From Mansonella perstans (Eukaryota > Nematoda > Chromadorea > Rhabditida > Onchocercidae), in NCBI GenBank assembly GCA_037074765.1, contig JBAMDO010000570.1, positions 186,001-250,000 of the forward strand: a DNA stretch of 64,000 nt, given 5' to 3'. Within the stretch, counting starts at the first letter, position 1. Every line of letters begins with the position of its first letter. The position numbers were made by a program, and so were the translations under genes. Shown piece by piece: positions 38,913 to 50,585 of this stretch. The notes beneath the pieces were generated by a model. The model worked only from the letters and a program-made list of their open reading frames with translations. It searched no databases and had not been told where the DNA came from.

Positions 38913-39980
38913 TTAAATTTTCTTCAAATTTAGTTTATCTATCTGAATAGTATTAGCTTCAGATTCATTATCGCTTTCATCAGCCAATTCCGTCTCATCT
39001 TCGTATTCATCGCTACCATATTCAGACGTGTCATTCTCCTCCGTCCCATCTTCGTATTCATCGCTTTCAAACGTATCATTCTCTCCGTCGCTTCCTTTAT
39101 ATAATAAAGCACCGCTCTAGATACAATTGGTCACGGAATAATTGGCCAATCTCAAAATCAACTTTCAATAGTTCGTGTGCTTCGGTATGATCATCATCCT
39201 CACTGATTTCATCCTTATTTTTCATTGGTGGAGAATCGAAGAAATTGAAGAAGGATTCCGCTTTGACGGTTTGTGTGATGAAACGATAAGCACCATTCCC
39301 TTTCTTCTGCTTCTTCTTAATAACTTTTCTTGTAACGTTTTTTCCATTCTTCCAATCTATTTCAGTACCTTTAGCATTGATTATTACTGGACCATCGTAA
39401 TCAAAAATATTGTCTTCATCCGGAGCAACTCGCAAAGTATAAAATTTCTTCCACTCTGTCTGGGTGAAATATTCGTTGGGTTCGAAATGGAATGTCAGAA
39501 TATATGAATCCGGTTTAGTCTGAACGTCACACCTTACATCAGTAAGATGCTGAAGTACTGGTTCATCGTATTCTTGGATCATCTCACCAATACGATCTAC
39601 ATTTTTAAGCAGGTGTAACCAAAAATTTGGGATGCCTTTTGTTGGTTGATTGGGTTCCGGTACTGATGCTTCTTCCATTTGCTCTGCTTTTTCCGCTGTA
39701 TAATCATGCAGAATAGGAAAATTAGCCTCATCGTCGGTGGGTTCATATTTTCCAGTTATAATCGCCTTTCTCTTTTTATGCAAAGCAGTGAACATTGGAG
39801 CAAATTCTACTATTAACTGATGCACACGTTCATAGAAATGGGCTTTAACATTAATATCTTCGACTTGCAGTTTCTTCAGTGCCTGAATTCGTCGCTTGAT
39901 GCTTTTAGGAAGGGGTTGATAAACTTCTTGCCTTCCGTATTATCACCACTTGGTTTAATCAATTCAGCCGTCGACTTCAT
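38913..39980 (-). pseudogene. Intronless nucleosome assembly protein 1 (NAP1)-like retrocopy with frameshifts
   Basis: NAP1 is a histone H2A-H2B chaperone. From ATG at 39980 the reading is MKSTAELIKPSGDNTEGKK; a 1-base shift then brings LPKSIKRRIQALKKLQVED into frame. A 242-codon uninterrupted frame (39825-39097) covers most of the NAP domain: NFWLHLLKNVDRIGEMI, DSYILTFHFEPNEYFTQTEW, then FFNFFDSPPM and DFEIGQLFRDQL. There the frame breaks again. RAVLYY survives in one frame and the acidic tail (ESDEYEDGTEENDTSEYG) in another, ending KLNLKKI-stop at 38913. Loss of introns plus at least three shifts points to a processed pseudogene, rather recent because the central frame is intact. A truncated protein could still be made from the internal ATG at 39825. 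An AATAAAG lies downstream at about 38850. Confidence 0.8.
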
Positions 39981-40539
39981 GCTCTATTCTAAAACCGGTT
40001 GGATTCTAGAAATTCGCAATCTTACGTTAGACCGCCACGTTACGCCACTTGACCGGAATTATTTTATTTTTTTATTCAACCAGTATTTTTATTCCTAAAT
40101 AATTTTTTCATTTATGCAAATTATTACAATGAATAGCTTCTTTTCGCAATATAAATTTTAAATGATTTGTTCATTGGCCATTGTTAAATTTTGCTGTGAT
40201 TAAAAGGAGATCGGTGACTCTAACAAATTAGCATTGTTCTTTTTTTTTGCTTTTAGACTACGACTGTAAGGAAACTGAAAAAAAAAGTAATTCATTATAT
40301 GAAGTAATTGAAATTAGGGAAAAAATTTTTGCAATTGAAAAAATTTTCTAAGAATCTCCTCAAACTTCTAATTTTCGTTTTTTTTTTCCGCTAAAAAATA
40401 AATTAATTGATCGTTGTTTAGTTTTAATCGAAATTGATTGATTTTTTACTTTCTCTTTCAGTAAAATTCAAAGAAAAATTTTAAAAGTTAATATTTATTT
40501 GTCCAAATGATGAAATTTCAGTTGCTGGGCAAATGCAAA
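39981..40539. other. Intergenic, no gene seen
   Basis: AT-rich stretch between the NAP1-like copy and the weak membrane-protein candidate. There is an acceptor-like CTTTTAG near 40255, but I could not connect it to an exon. Confidence 0.4.
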
Positions 40540-42262
40540 TTTTGTTAGGAATTTATTTCTCATTGATGATGATAGCAGTGATTCCGGAAATAATCAGGTT
40601 TTTTTTTTGCAAGATTTAATTCCTTAATTTTGAATTTAATTTTAGATTTTGATGAATAATTTGAGTCAGTGTGATTTTCATCTGATGAAAGCAAACATTT
40701 TTGTTCCTTTTCACTTATAATTGATTTGAAAAAAAATTAAAACGTACTAAAATTTAATTCACATAATATATGATATTTCATAATGTATACATTATCGATT
40801 GATCGAAAGAAAGAAGTTAAAGAGTTAAAAAAGGGAAATAATTTTTAGGAAATTTTGAAGAGGAAAATGAAATAAGAATAAAGGATCCGATAATTTACCG
40901 ACCGGAATATTTGAAAACATTCATTTGCTTTCTCGTATTTCTTGTATCAATATTTTTAAATTAATTTGTAACTTGTTTAGCTCATGATGTTATCAGTAGG
41001 TTTGGATTTAATTAATTTAAGTAAAATGTCTTACCACAAGCATTATTGCTCTGGGATATATTGCTATATTTCATCGATATCGATTCATTGTTATCCATGG
41101 ATTATTGTTTACTATAACTGCATTGTATGTATTTATAGCCATTTGCTTGGTTCTTACGCATATTCCCACGTTGCCAGAATAATTACCGGTAATTTTCCGA
41201 AAATTTATTGAACTAATTGTTCACATTGCTGAGATTTTGAGAATTTAACAAAGACATAATTTGTCAAAAAATATCCTTTAAGATTTTTTGATTCCTTAAT
41301 TCCAAAAATTTCCTTAATCGCTTCATAGTATCAATTTCTGATTTTGTCATTTGTAAAATCACCGAATATCTTAACACTAATGTCACCAAATATGTCACCA
41401 AAAATCTCAACACTAATGCGAATCTAGTATTCTATATTAAATGAGTGATTTAATTTGTAATTGAATCTGCAAAAAGAATCTTTGTTTGTTTCTTAAAAAT
41501 GTAAATATTTGGAGACATTCTCGTCATCTTTAAACTTTTTTCATTTAAGAAGTTTCGCATTACAAACTCTTATCATTATTGAAAATTTTGCATTTTGTAG
41601 TGGATGTGTAAAACCAAGTGATCAGCAACAATATCAAGTGTTATGAAGTTATTCACACGACATTTTCATAAGGTTTCCTTTTTTTAGAGGGTTAATTCTG
41701 AGTTCTGGGATTTACTTGATATTAAGAAACTTGAATTAAATACTTGATATTTAATATTAATTAATCCGTTTTAATACTGAAATAACTACAGAGATAAGAT
41801 CATTAATTATAAAGTTTTGGAATTATGGCTTATTTGCACATAGTCCATATTATTCAGTTTAAAAAAAGGAGGCGAAATGATGTGAAATTGCGTTGTATAT
41901 TTGCATTGCTTCTCACAAATAAATTCAGTTTTCGTTTTTGATGTTGAAAAAATCAGAAAGTCGCAATGTTCAATGTAATATAACAATTTTTGAAATTTTT
42001 AATTTGTCAACTTTTATCCATTAGATTAGATCATAAAACTTATTAAATTTAGATTTTACTCATCAAAAAAAATATATTTATATTTAAATCCCCTACACTT
42101 TCATTCATTAAGATATTAATTCCAGATACGACTTGGAACAATGAAAAACGTTCGGTTTCCACTCTTCATGTCACCATTACTCCTTTGTATTCTTGACAAA
42201 TTAATATTATTGGTATCGTCGCGAAGACCGCTGGTATTTTTTCTATTAATTCACATCGCTTT
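40540..42262 (+). CDS. Weak candidate multi-pass membrane protein exons
   Basis: Several stretches after acceptor-like sites read as hydrophobic protein. About 40540-40599, after TTTCAG, is open in two frames: a membrane-like one and an acidic one with LFLIDDDSSDSGNNQ. About 40858-40975 reads IRIKDPIIYRPEYLKTFICF then LVFLVSIFL. About 41024-41193 reads TTSIIALGYIAIFHRYRF, then HGLLFTITALYVFIAICLVL and LPE-stop. About 42127-42262 reads MSPLLLCILDKLILLVSS then FFLLIHIAFIIA-stop. Phases between these pieces do not join cleanly in my hands, so this may be one gene, two genes or decayed sequence. Family unknown. Confidence 0.3.
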
Positions 42263-42754
42263 CATAATCGCATGAAGTGAAAAGTGGAAACAAAAAAGTG
42301 GTCAAGAACCGAAAATTTAAAAACCACTCAAAAGTAAGTAAATCTTCAAAGCGAAAGATTTATGTTTTGAGATTAATGAGGTTCATGACATTCACAACAT
42401 CTTTTAAGAGAAATGACGTTGACGACAATGTTGGCAATAACATATTATTGGAGATAACATTGACATCAATGACATTATCGATGATGGCATTAAAGTTTCG
42501 ATTAATGACGCTTCTCTGCGTGTCAGATTAATTCTTCATCAATTGCAAATTAGTGGATACATCAATGATACAGTGCAACCATGAATGTGAGTTGTCGTCT
42601 ATATTTTTTTGTAAATATACTGCTGATGGTGTTTTGATTACACTGCTTAATAATCACACTGTTGTAGAAGTGTTAGATCTCTTACAATCAGATTTTCTTG
42701 GAACACTGGTGGCGCTCACAGAAGAACAGACGCACAGAATCGCTCAAAGAACAG

Positions 42755-42788
42755 ACGCACGCACGCACACACACACACACACACACCC
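42755..42788. repeat. (AC)n microsatellite
   Basis: ACGCACGCACAC followed by about ten AC units. It is embedded in an open frame of about 100 codons whose first codon is GTG, not ATG; I regard that frame as doubtful. Confidence 0.9.
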
Positions 42789-42930
42789 AGACGAATACCC
42801 TGATAAACGTACAAAAGTGCAGGTATGTACGGAAAACATTTTTTGCAACTATGCTACAATGCACTATCGTAAAAAATAAGCAAAATTGAATATCCATAAC
42901 TAATAAATTCATTTCATGAAAATATCCAGA

Positions 42931-43110
42931 AAGTTATTGCCAGAAGAATCCTGGACAACAGGAGTTTATGAACGAATGATTGAATTAACGAGAAAAGCCA
43001 TGAGACGAGTCATTGTAGAAGAGAATTAAAAACTTTAGGAGTAGAATCAGAAAACATCACTAATACTTTTCCGTCAATTTACGTAAAAGAATTATTAACA
43101 GAAATCATGA
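42931..43110 (+). mobile_element. Second Bel/Pao integrase scrap
   Basis: Reads ESWTTGVYERMIELTRKAMR then RVIVEEN-stop; one base later, in another frame, it continues ELKTLGVESENITNTFPSIY and VKELL. This matches the order in Bel/Pao integrases (PW..G.YERM..L.K.AMRR.IG, then EEL.TL..EVE...NTRP..Y). A stop and a frameshift show it is dead. It corresponds to the region around 3900-4010 of the first relic but differs in sequence, so it comes from another element. Confidence 0.6.
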
Positions 43111-43965
43111 TTCTCAAACAGAAACTATGATCATATGTTATAAAGCAGTAAATAAAATGTTATCCAATATGTGATCTCTATTTTCAGAATAATTAAAATT
43201 ATCAAAATAACTTTTAAAGTATAAAATGTCATTCAAAACTGCATAAGTAAAATGATGAATGATCTAAAAACATACAATACTTATTCAGAAATTAACCTGA
43301 CTATTGGTTATGGAGAGATAGTTCTGAGATGGACTGAATGGAACGCATTTCGGATTTGGTATGAGTCGGAGTCGTGCTGTACTGACTAGACTGTACTGAA
43401 TTGCCGATTCCTTTTGCAGGCTCCTTATACAGTGGAAGTTTTTTTACCATTTTACTATATGTCATATCTTTTATAATGTACTGATTGACCTTACTATGTG
43501 CGAACCACTATACGAGATAATAATCTTTATAATACATTTTCCTAATTCATACTAGAAATATTTTCATGAGTTTGTTTTAATTAATCTAAGGAATTTTACT
43601 TTAGTTATTTCGATTATTGTAAATTATTTTAGGTTTCACAACATTGCCATCTAATTTCATTTACTTCGAGTATTTATTTTTGATTTGATTGTCCTGCATA
43701 AATAGTATTTTTATAAGTTTTTTTCTGATTTAATAGAAACTGCACGTTGTTGCGCTTTTCTTTTATATTTTGAACATTTTTCGCAATATCGCAACTTTCA
43801 TTGTAAAATATGCACAATGACAGTGACACAATGCATGAACTTGTAGATCTATTAATGCATGTTTATTAACAAATTGTCTGACACTGTTGTCATTTATACA
43901 GTTGTAATAACTATTACTTGACACTTCGACTAGAGTAGAGAGAAATAAAATTTACATAACATATT
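43111..43965. other. Intergenic, no gene seen
   Basis: AT-rich sequence downstream of the retroelement scrap and of the convergent small minus-strand gene. A small ACTGAATGG/ACTGAATTGCC-type repetition lies near 43330-43410. No coding frame recognised. Confidence 0.4.
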
Positions 43966-44393
43966 TTATCTGTTCGAAGTCTTGATGTAGTCAAAGCGAA
44001 GCCATCGTCTATCGTCCGGATCAATCTCCCCACGGGAATCACGTTTCGCCATCGTGCGCAGTTCACGATAAGCTGCGTACAACTGCAATTTCTCTCTTTC
44101 TTCTATACTTGCAGATGACAGTGAAATGAAGCTTAGTAACACAGTTTTGATGTGGAAATTCAGAACTTGTATTTAAAAGCAGCAATTTCAATTTACAATT
44201 CAATAAGTCACTGCACCGCAAGATAAGCTCTGCAGAATTCAGGACTTTTCCAATGATATTCCTCATAATTCTTTTCTAAATCATCTTTCAGCAACTGCAA
44301 TGTTTCTTCATATCGTAAAACGGATTCTGAATAAGGCAAAATGTTTTGATGAATTATAACAACTCCAATCTTTGAATATTTTTTGATACTCAT
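43966..44393 (-). CDS. Small two-exon protein of unknown function (107 aa)
   Basis: Exon 44393-44212 starts MSIKKYSKIGVVII and ends FCRAYLAV. A GTGACT donor and GCAAG acceptor join it in phase to exon 44107-43966 (EEREKLQLYAAYRELR, then MAKRDSRGEIDPDDRRWL), ending SNR-stop at 43966. The joined frame is exactly 108 codons with the stop. It is soluble, highly charged and helix-prone in the second half. It may be the continuation of the neighbouring 44634-44419 membrane piece, but the phases at a GTAAAT donor in that exon do not fit. No family recognised. Confidence 0.6.
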
Positions 44394-44418
44394 AGTATAG
44401 CATTTATTTCACTCAGTC

Positions 44419-44634
44419 TTAGAATAATTTCGACTGTTGAAAAAAAGCAAAATATTTACTGTAATATTCATAGAGTTGAGGATCGACAATTTTTTTGAAA
44501 ATAACATAAACAATGCAGCAAATCAATATAGCCGCAATAACCGGACCAGGATATTTGAAAATTACATCGGATAATTTCTGGAATAAAGGCTCGCACCATT
44601 TCGGAAATATTTGCATGGATGATCCCAAATCCAT
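44419..44634 (-). CDS. Small single-pass membrane protein or 5' exon (71 aa)
   Basis: MDLGSSMQIFPKWCEPLF is followed by a membrane segment PGPVIAAILICCIVYVIF and a basic KK. The ATG at 44634 lies four bases after TTTTTAG, a good spliced-leader acceptor. The open frame runs to a stop at 44419. A GTAAAT inside (about 44459) could be a donor to the exon at 44393, making this the membrane-anchoring first exon of that gene. The stop of this frame and the next ATG are only 26 bases apart. Confidence 0.5.
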   Translation of the reverse strand: MDLGSSMQIFPKWCEPLFQKLSDVIFKYPGPVIAAILICCIVYVIFKKIVDPQLYEYYSKYFAFFQQSKLF

Positions 44635-46257
44635 TTCCTAAAAACTGCTCCTTGAAATAATATTTTATTCCTCGTAGCTTACTTAACATACAGTTTATTC
44701 CTGATCTGTTTGTAATTGTCTTTGCTATACCTCATCATTATTAACCTTATGATAGTGTCCTTCATATTTTACTCATTAGGACATTTATACAACTTAAGTG
44801 CTAATAGTTCGAGTGGCAATGAGTTATGAATTGCATAAATAATTGTAATTATTTTTCAAGACGATGTGATAATTTTTTAAGACAAATAGTGAAGCATTTC
44901 CATGGATGAAAAAATTTGCAAAAATTGATTCTCACTCTATATACTTCTTCAAAATTTCATAATTTTACGAATTTAAATATATTACTTATAGTTTGCATAA
45001 ATGCATAATGAGTTAAAGTTAAAGGACTCAATCACCAAATCAACCAGTGATATGATATTACTGCGAATATGCTTTCAGTTGCCAAATAAATTGAATGCTA
45101 GAAAAAAATCAACCATGTATTGTACAACTGATCCGATTATTTTATGAAAAAGTTAGTTGAAAAAGAAATTAAATGAAAACTACAGCAATATGCAAATCAT
45201 TCAGCAGCAACATTGAATTAGAGAACAAAATCAAAATGTTCAACAATGTATAGAATAAAACTTGTTCAATGTTGACTTTTAATGTCATCAGTTTCTGTTA
45301 ATGCAAATTTTTCATTCTCTGCAACAGCTTAAGAATTTATTCTAAATTTCTGTTGCTCGAACTTTAATTTTAAACGGAATTGCAAGTCATAACAACTTAA
45401 TAGTAAAAAAAAGTGTTGAAAACTATTACGATTCTACAACATCTGTGAAATAAAAATGCAACCCCAAAAAAAGCACAGAAAAAGCTGTTTCAACTATCGA
45501 TTTCTTAAGATATTAGTTAATTTTTAGTTAACTTAAGATATTAGTTAATTTTTTTTACATACAATTCAACAGAATGAATTGCCTTCACTAACTGTCCTTT
45601 TCCGGCAATATCCCCTGACCTTTGGATCTCAAAATTCCTTTCAGTAGTGATCGAAATTCTGTCTCAAATCGATAAGCATAGCTAAGGAATTTTGTTGGAA
45701 AGCAATGGTAAATTGTTGAATTGGGATATTTGAAATCAGTGCACCCAATAGATGAAATTGCATCAATGGCAGTAAGGTTTCACGTATGCTGCTTAAAACT
45801 TAAACTTCCTGAGAACTATCCAAACTTGCTACTTTCGATTTTAACGGTTCATTTTTTCCATTAACACTGCGAAACACGCGAAACTTAAATTTCAGTGCAA
45901 AGATTATGAGAAATTGTTCTCTTTCAAGCGCGCACTAAATTATCACCAAAAAATCGCTGCGGAGCTCATTAGTAGTTTTTACCTACTTATATGCTGAATT
46001 TGAATATATACTGAAATTAGGTTGATAGTTCCCTGTAATTTATTTTAAATGTAATGTGATAGGTTTATTTCTGTCGATATTTCAATGATAACTTTTCAAA
46101 CTATGCTGATAATTAAGAAATATGCAAGAGAATACTAATTGCGAGACAAAGTTGCGAAACAAAAGTTTTAGAGCGAAGACGATCACTTTACAGCAAAAGC
46201 TAAAACGCAGAACACAGAACACACATAATTATTTGAAATGTTTATTTTGTATTTCAG
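44635..46257. other. Intergenic, no gene seen
   Basis: AT-rich stretch of 1.6 kb. It has a small direct repeat at about 45508-45560 (AGATATTAGTTAATTTTT twice). An ATG-initiated frame at 46122-46328 overlaps the pseudogene below in a different frame and has no supporting signal. Confidence 0.4.
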
Positions 46258-46485
46258 CAATGCAATTGTTACGCTATATTGCTTGCATGTTCGTTACTTA
46301 TTCTTGCAAGCTTCATGCAAGCAAATAAGTCTTTGAATAAAGGAGATGCTTGAAATGATCCTTCTGTGAAAGTTATCATCTTCGATCCAAATGCGAATCC
46401 GAAACACAAAGCTAAGAAGTTCGAAACCATAAAGGATTGTGTTGCGGAACATTTGGATGCTCACCACATTAAGACAAAATTGTAA
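46258..46485 (+). pseudogene. Probable small secreted-protein pseudogene
   Basis: After a clean TTTCAG (ends 46257) one frame reads CYAILLACSLLILASFMQA, a typical signal-peptide core, then NKSLNKGDA, a TGA (46351-46353), then NDPSVKVIIFDPNANPKHKA and KKFETIKDCVAEHLDAHHI, KTKL and a TAA at 46485. The ATG just after the acceptor is one base out of this frame. Signal-peptide character before, and strong coding character after, the stop argue for a gene inactivated by one indel and one nonsense change. Alternatively a first exon elsewhere supplies the start, but the internal TGA remains. Family not recognised. Confidence 0.5.
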
Positions 46486-46936
46486 CAAACAATTCCAAAA
46501 GTACGAAATAAGTTTTGTCGTTAACATACAATTCATTACAGTAGTAAAAATCCTATTGAATCAAGAAATAATTGGCCTAAAAACTTTCTGGCTTGTATCA
46601 CTAAGCACTTAATTGGTATTGCGGAGAAAAAATTAATTAAAAATTTGCTAGTTTAATTAATGCGTAGAAGGGGATTTTTAGAGTGACACTACAATCAACG
46701 AATATAATGTTTAAACTTTTTTTGATATAATTTTTATTGCAAATAGTACGATCAAATAGATATTAAATATAAATAAATACAGTATCAATATATTTAATTA
46801 GCTTACTATCTACTTGATAACATTTGTTTTTTCTTTTTTGTAATATTAATTTACAATAAATAGTCAAGCATGCCATGTTAGTTTAATGTTTTCTTAGACA
46901 ATAAATAAATCTGAACAGAGCTGGTAGATTTTGTTG

Positions 46937-49580
46937 TTAGATCGGACATTCTAGAATTGCTTCAAGCTGTAAGCCAATACGTTTCGGCTTATTCGATGGA
47001 AGCAATTCTTTTGATGCTTCAAATTCTATCTGCGAATATTAATTAGAATTAAACGAAATGGAAATATTCTTGAAAAATTTCTTGAAATTTTCGAAAATCA
47101 CAAATAACTTTATTCCTATTTGGAAAAAAAGAAAGCATTACGACGAATGAATAATGACAAATTCCGTCGGCATCCGGTTTAGCTGCTGGAAGTTCAATTC
47201 GGCGGAATGTTTCTGCAATGTGTTAAGGAATATTATTGTGTTTTTTTTTTGCAGTGTTTCGGAATGTACTGTAACTAATGTACTATTACTTCTGAATGTG
47301 CTATAATTTAACACATGCAGGTATGTGCTGTGATTGATATAATGCAGATTTGCGTAGCTTTTTTAGATTTAGTCTATTTCAATAATTTTTCAGGCATTCT
47401 GAACAGATCCATTTACGGTATTAACCATATTTCAGGAGTTGATCCGGATCGATAATTGGATCATCGACTGCTGTACTTCTCATTTTTTGGGTATTGTTTT
47501 GAACAGCGGTTTCATTAGCTATTTGAATCTTATCTCTGGAAAAGAAAAAGTCTTCCTTGACCAATTTCTTAAGATTTAATTTTGGTCTTTGACAAAAATT
47601 TTGAAGATTTTGATACATTCAAAACTATAGTTTTTGTAATAAAACAATGAAAGACAACCGAAGCAAATGAACTGATGGATTTTCAGCAATCACTTTTTCA
47701 ATTTGATAAATAATATCAAGGTCATAAAGTGGTTGTAATTTAATAAGCATATTCTTCACAAACTGAAAATTTTTTTTTCAAATAATTAATTTGGGTTTCG
47801 TAATTTCCTTTTTTTTTTTAATTCTTTTATCTGATTTGATTCTATCTGATTGTTATATTTGATTTGATTCCATCTAATTGTTTCATCTGATTTGATTACA
47901 TCTAATTGTTTCATCTTCTCCGATGATCAAAATGAAACAGTCTACCTACCGTATAACGTTGATCATCATTGCCGCACCAAACTCTAATTGCTCGCACCAC
48001 TGATTCAGCTGCTACCTGTTTATCATGTTTATCGATTGAAGTAGAATGCTAAAAATTCAAAGTTAAATTTTGTCCCATATTATTTTTATAATTATAATGC
48101 ATACTATAGTAATCCAAAACTTTTAATCAATTTTTCGATCAGATCAATTTGAAAATAAAAGATCAGTTCCAGTTTAAATGCTACGTTCTATCGATGAGGC
48201 AATCTAAGTTCATTCAATAAATCTTCATAAAGATTGGATCTAATTGAATCTAATTATATTTGTATGCATTAATATTATTACAATTGTTTAATTCATATTT
48301 TACATTGAGTGTAATTTTATAGTTTCAAATTGAAAAACACAAACCTCATGAATGAAGAGAGAAATGAGAAATTCAAAACTTCTATCATCAATAAAGAAGA
48401 AGCAACTTTGCTTGATTACTTCATTGAACTTGTCTAAGGAATGCTGTAATTAAATGAATTTTATAATTAAAATTTCAATTCGACAGTTGATGACAAAAGC
48501 TAAATTTCATGGAATAATATTTAAATTGAACCTTTGCGACATATTTTAAATTGGATATAGCTAAATTGAAGTATTATTTAAATTAAACCTTTACAATATA
48601 CTTTGCTGTTTGCTTCTCCAAATTGCATACAGCAACATTAATTGCAAACGGAGCACTTTCTGGTTCAGTGGCCAATTTGCAAAGTTGTTCGATGATTGCC
48701 TTACGCATATCCCACATTTCAAGAGCATTTGCTGCTGCCAGTGCACTAATAATCTTGAAGAAGAAGAACTATTTGAAACAAATTGAAATTTAAAATTTAG
48801 CACTTCAGATTTGAATCAAATTTAAAAAATTAAAAATGAAAAATTTCAGGGAAATTTTTGAAATTTTTCGGAAGAAAAACATAAAACTTCACTCGATTGA
48901 GTGGTATTTCGGCATATCCAGTTGCAAATGATACTGCAATTGCTAAACCGATCGCATCGAAGCATGGCTGTCTCTTCTTCAATCGATCAAGCAAAATCAC
49001 TTTCCTCTTCGTCCCTGAAATATTTTCCGGATAAACAAATGTATGATAAGTCCGGACAAATATGTGTATGATAAATCCGGACAAACAAATGTATGGAATA
49101 AAATTTTAACTATACTTTCAGGTAAGTATGAAAATTTCAACAACTGCATTGATAAACAGATCAATGGAAGTGATGATCGAGGCTTTCCAAAAAAAATAAA
49201 TTTAAGACTTCAATTTTGAAAACTTTTTTGAAAAAAGTTATTTTTTTTTCTAATCTTTTTCCGCTGTATCTTATAATTTATTCCCTCTTTATTTCATCTA
49301 TGAACTATTCATGATAATGCTCGAAAATTAAACAAATTTGAAAAGTATTACTTCAAATTTCTAAAAATTAAATTTCACGAGAACATAATCTTCATTCATA
49401 GTTTGGCATTTCATTCAAATAGTTTTCAAAATTGGAAAAATCCCAGAAGAAATGAATACCATCAGTGAGTACTCGTTTGAGAAAATTAGACGTTGCAATC
49501 ATTTGTTTCTCGTTAATTACAAATTCAGTTTCATTTAATTTCAGGATTCTTTTGCTGTTTTGCATAGCTATTTCAATTAG
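46937..49580 (-). CDS. Conserved multi-exon gene of unknown family, 5' end not found
   Basis: Nine exons splice in phase: about 49580-49466 (NEKQMIATSNFLKRVLTDG), 49009-48894 (FDAIGLAIAVSFATGYAEIP), 48757-48594 (LAAANALEMWDMRKAIIEQL), 48443-48345 (VIKQSCFFFIDDRSFEFLI), 48049-47951 (AAESVVRAIRVWCGNDDQRY), 47765-47664 (MLIKLQPLYDLDIIYQIEKV), about 47589-47433 (MRSTAVDDPIIDPDQLLKY), about 47218-47143 (IELPAAKPDADGICHYSF) and 47032-46937, ending EAILECPI-stop. The visible part is about 320 residues, helical and without membrane segments, reminiscent of an ARM/HEAT-like solenoid, but I cannot name the family. The first exon has no convincing ATG, so at least one 5' exon is missing, possibly beyond the GC-richer island at 49745-50110. 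No lesions seen. Confidence 0.7.
47827..47922. repeat. Short tandem repeat, about 31-base unit
   Basis: Three units of the type CATCTGATTTGATTACATCTAA / TTGTTTCATC, imperfect. It lies in an intron of the 46937-49580 gene. Confidence 0.7.
49025..49100. repeat. Tandem repeat, about 26-base unit
   Basis: Three copies of a TCCGGACAAACAAATGTATG-type unit, directly behind the acceptor of the exon that ends at 49009. It lies in an intron of the 46937-49580 gene. Confidence 0.75.
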
Positions 49581-49744
49581 CTTAAACGAAAGGAAAAAAA
49601 ATAGATCGAATGGAAAGTTTGAGGTTTTCTTTAAAAGTTCAAAATTTTTTCAGAACATTCCAATCCAATATTACAATTATTTGTCGCAAAAGCTTTCCAA
49701 GTTTTTTTATTTTTAAAATTTTGAGAAAGTTTTTTATTGCCCTC

Positions 49745-50110
49745 TCTATTCGACATATAAAGATCCCTGGATCAAGAAAAACCACAAAAACCTTCGGGTT
49801 CCTGATAACAATACAACTTCCCCAACGACCTTTACCGCTCTTTGGCAATGCCATACGACAAACTTTGCAGCTAACTTGTAGCAATGAACTCAGTCGATTG
49901 ATCAATCCCAATTTAATTTATTTTCCATTGAAATTAATTTGAATTTTAATGCGCGAGGTGCAAAATTTGCATAGCGCGTCTGCGAATTGTAAGTTGAACG
50001 CTTTTTGTGTTTTTGTTCATCTGCAACGGGGTGCGGGGTACGCCAATCGGGAATAATGGGTTTGAGGTTTTTTCTGGGAGTTCTAAAATTTTCCAGGAAA
50101 TCCCATACTT
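49745..50110. other. GC-richer island, possible foreign (Wolbachia-type) insertion
   Basis: This stretch is visibly richer in G and C than anything around it (for example GCAACGGGGTGCGGGGTACG at about 50022). On the minus strand it is open in two adjacent frames: 50123-49902 (WDFLENFRTPRKNLKPIIPD and PHPVADEQKHKKRSTYNSQT) and 49911-49639 (VCRMALPKSGKGRWGSCIVI). They meet at a stop without splice signals. It does not resemble neighbouring nematode exons. A decayed bacterial endosymbiont fragment is one explanation; a 5' exon of the neighbouring minus-strand gene is another. Confidence 0.4.
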
Positions 50111-50585
50111 TTCTATCAAACATCCAGTCAAAAATTTCTACATACTACATTCTGGCTATGATTCATTATTGCTATGAATCAGCTTCTTTTTGAACTTTCA
50201 GGAAATGAAATTTCAAATTATTTCATGTGCGAAATTTGTATTTTCTGAGTGATCTGTGAGCATTCTTGAGATTTTTCTTAATGAGCATCTTCCAAGGAAT
50301 CGATGTATAGGAAAAAACATTCTGTATTAGATTTAGTGTTTTAAATTATTTACTATCAATAACATTTTAGCCGAATAAATCAACAGCATTTCAGCTGAGA
50401 CATGAATAGCTGAGATTTGAGAACCTTCAACTGAGAAATAAGTAAAATGGAGCAGTTTAATGATTAGCAGTTTGAATAAGATATGCAAAAATGTTGTTTA
50501 ATGTAAAAGTGGCGCACTACATTGACTGAAATCTCACTTCGTACGACTTTTTTATTTTTTTGCTTTTAATTTTTCGGATAGCAAA

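Noticed and set aside
42553..42879. 108-codon plus-strand frame containing a His/Thr run
   Set aside because: Begins with GTG and includes the (AC)n microsatellite; part of it looks protein-like but there is no supporting splice context.
49610..49942. 110-codon plus-strand frame across the GC-richer island
   Set aside because: Overlaps competing minus-strand frames and gives a low-complexity Phe/Ile/Arg-rich product; most likely a shadow of the composition.
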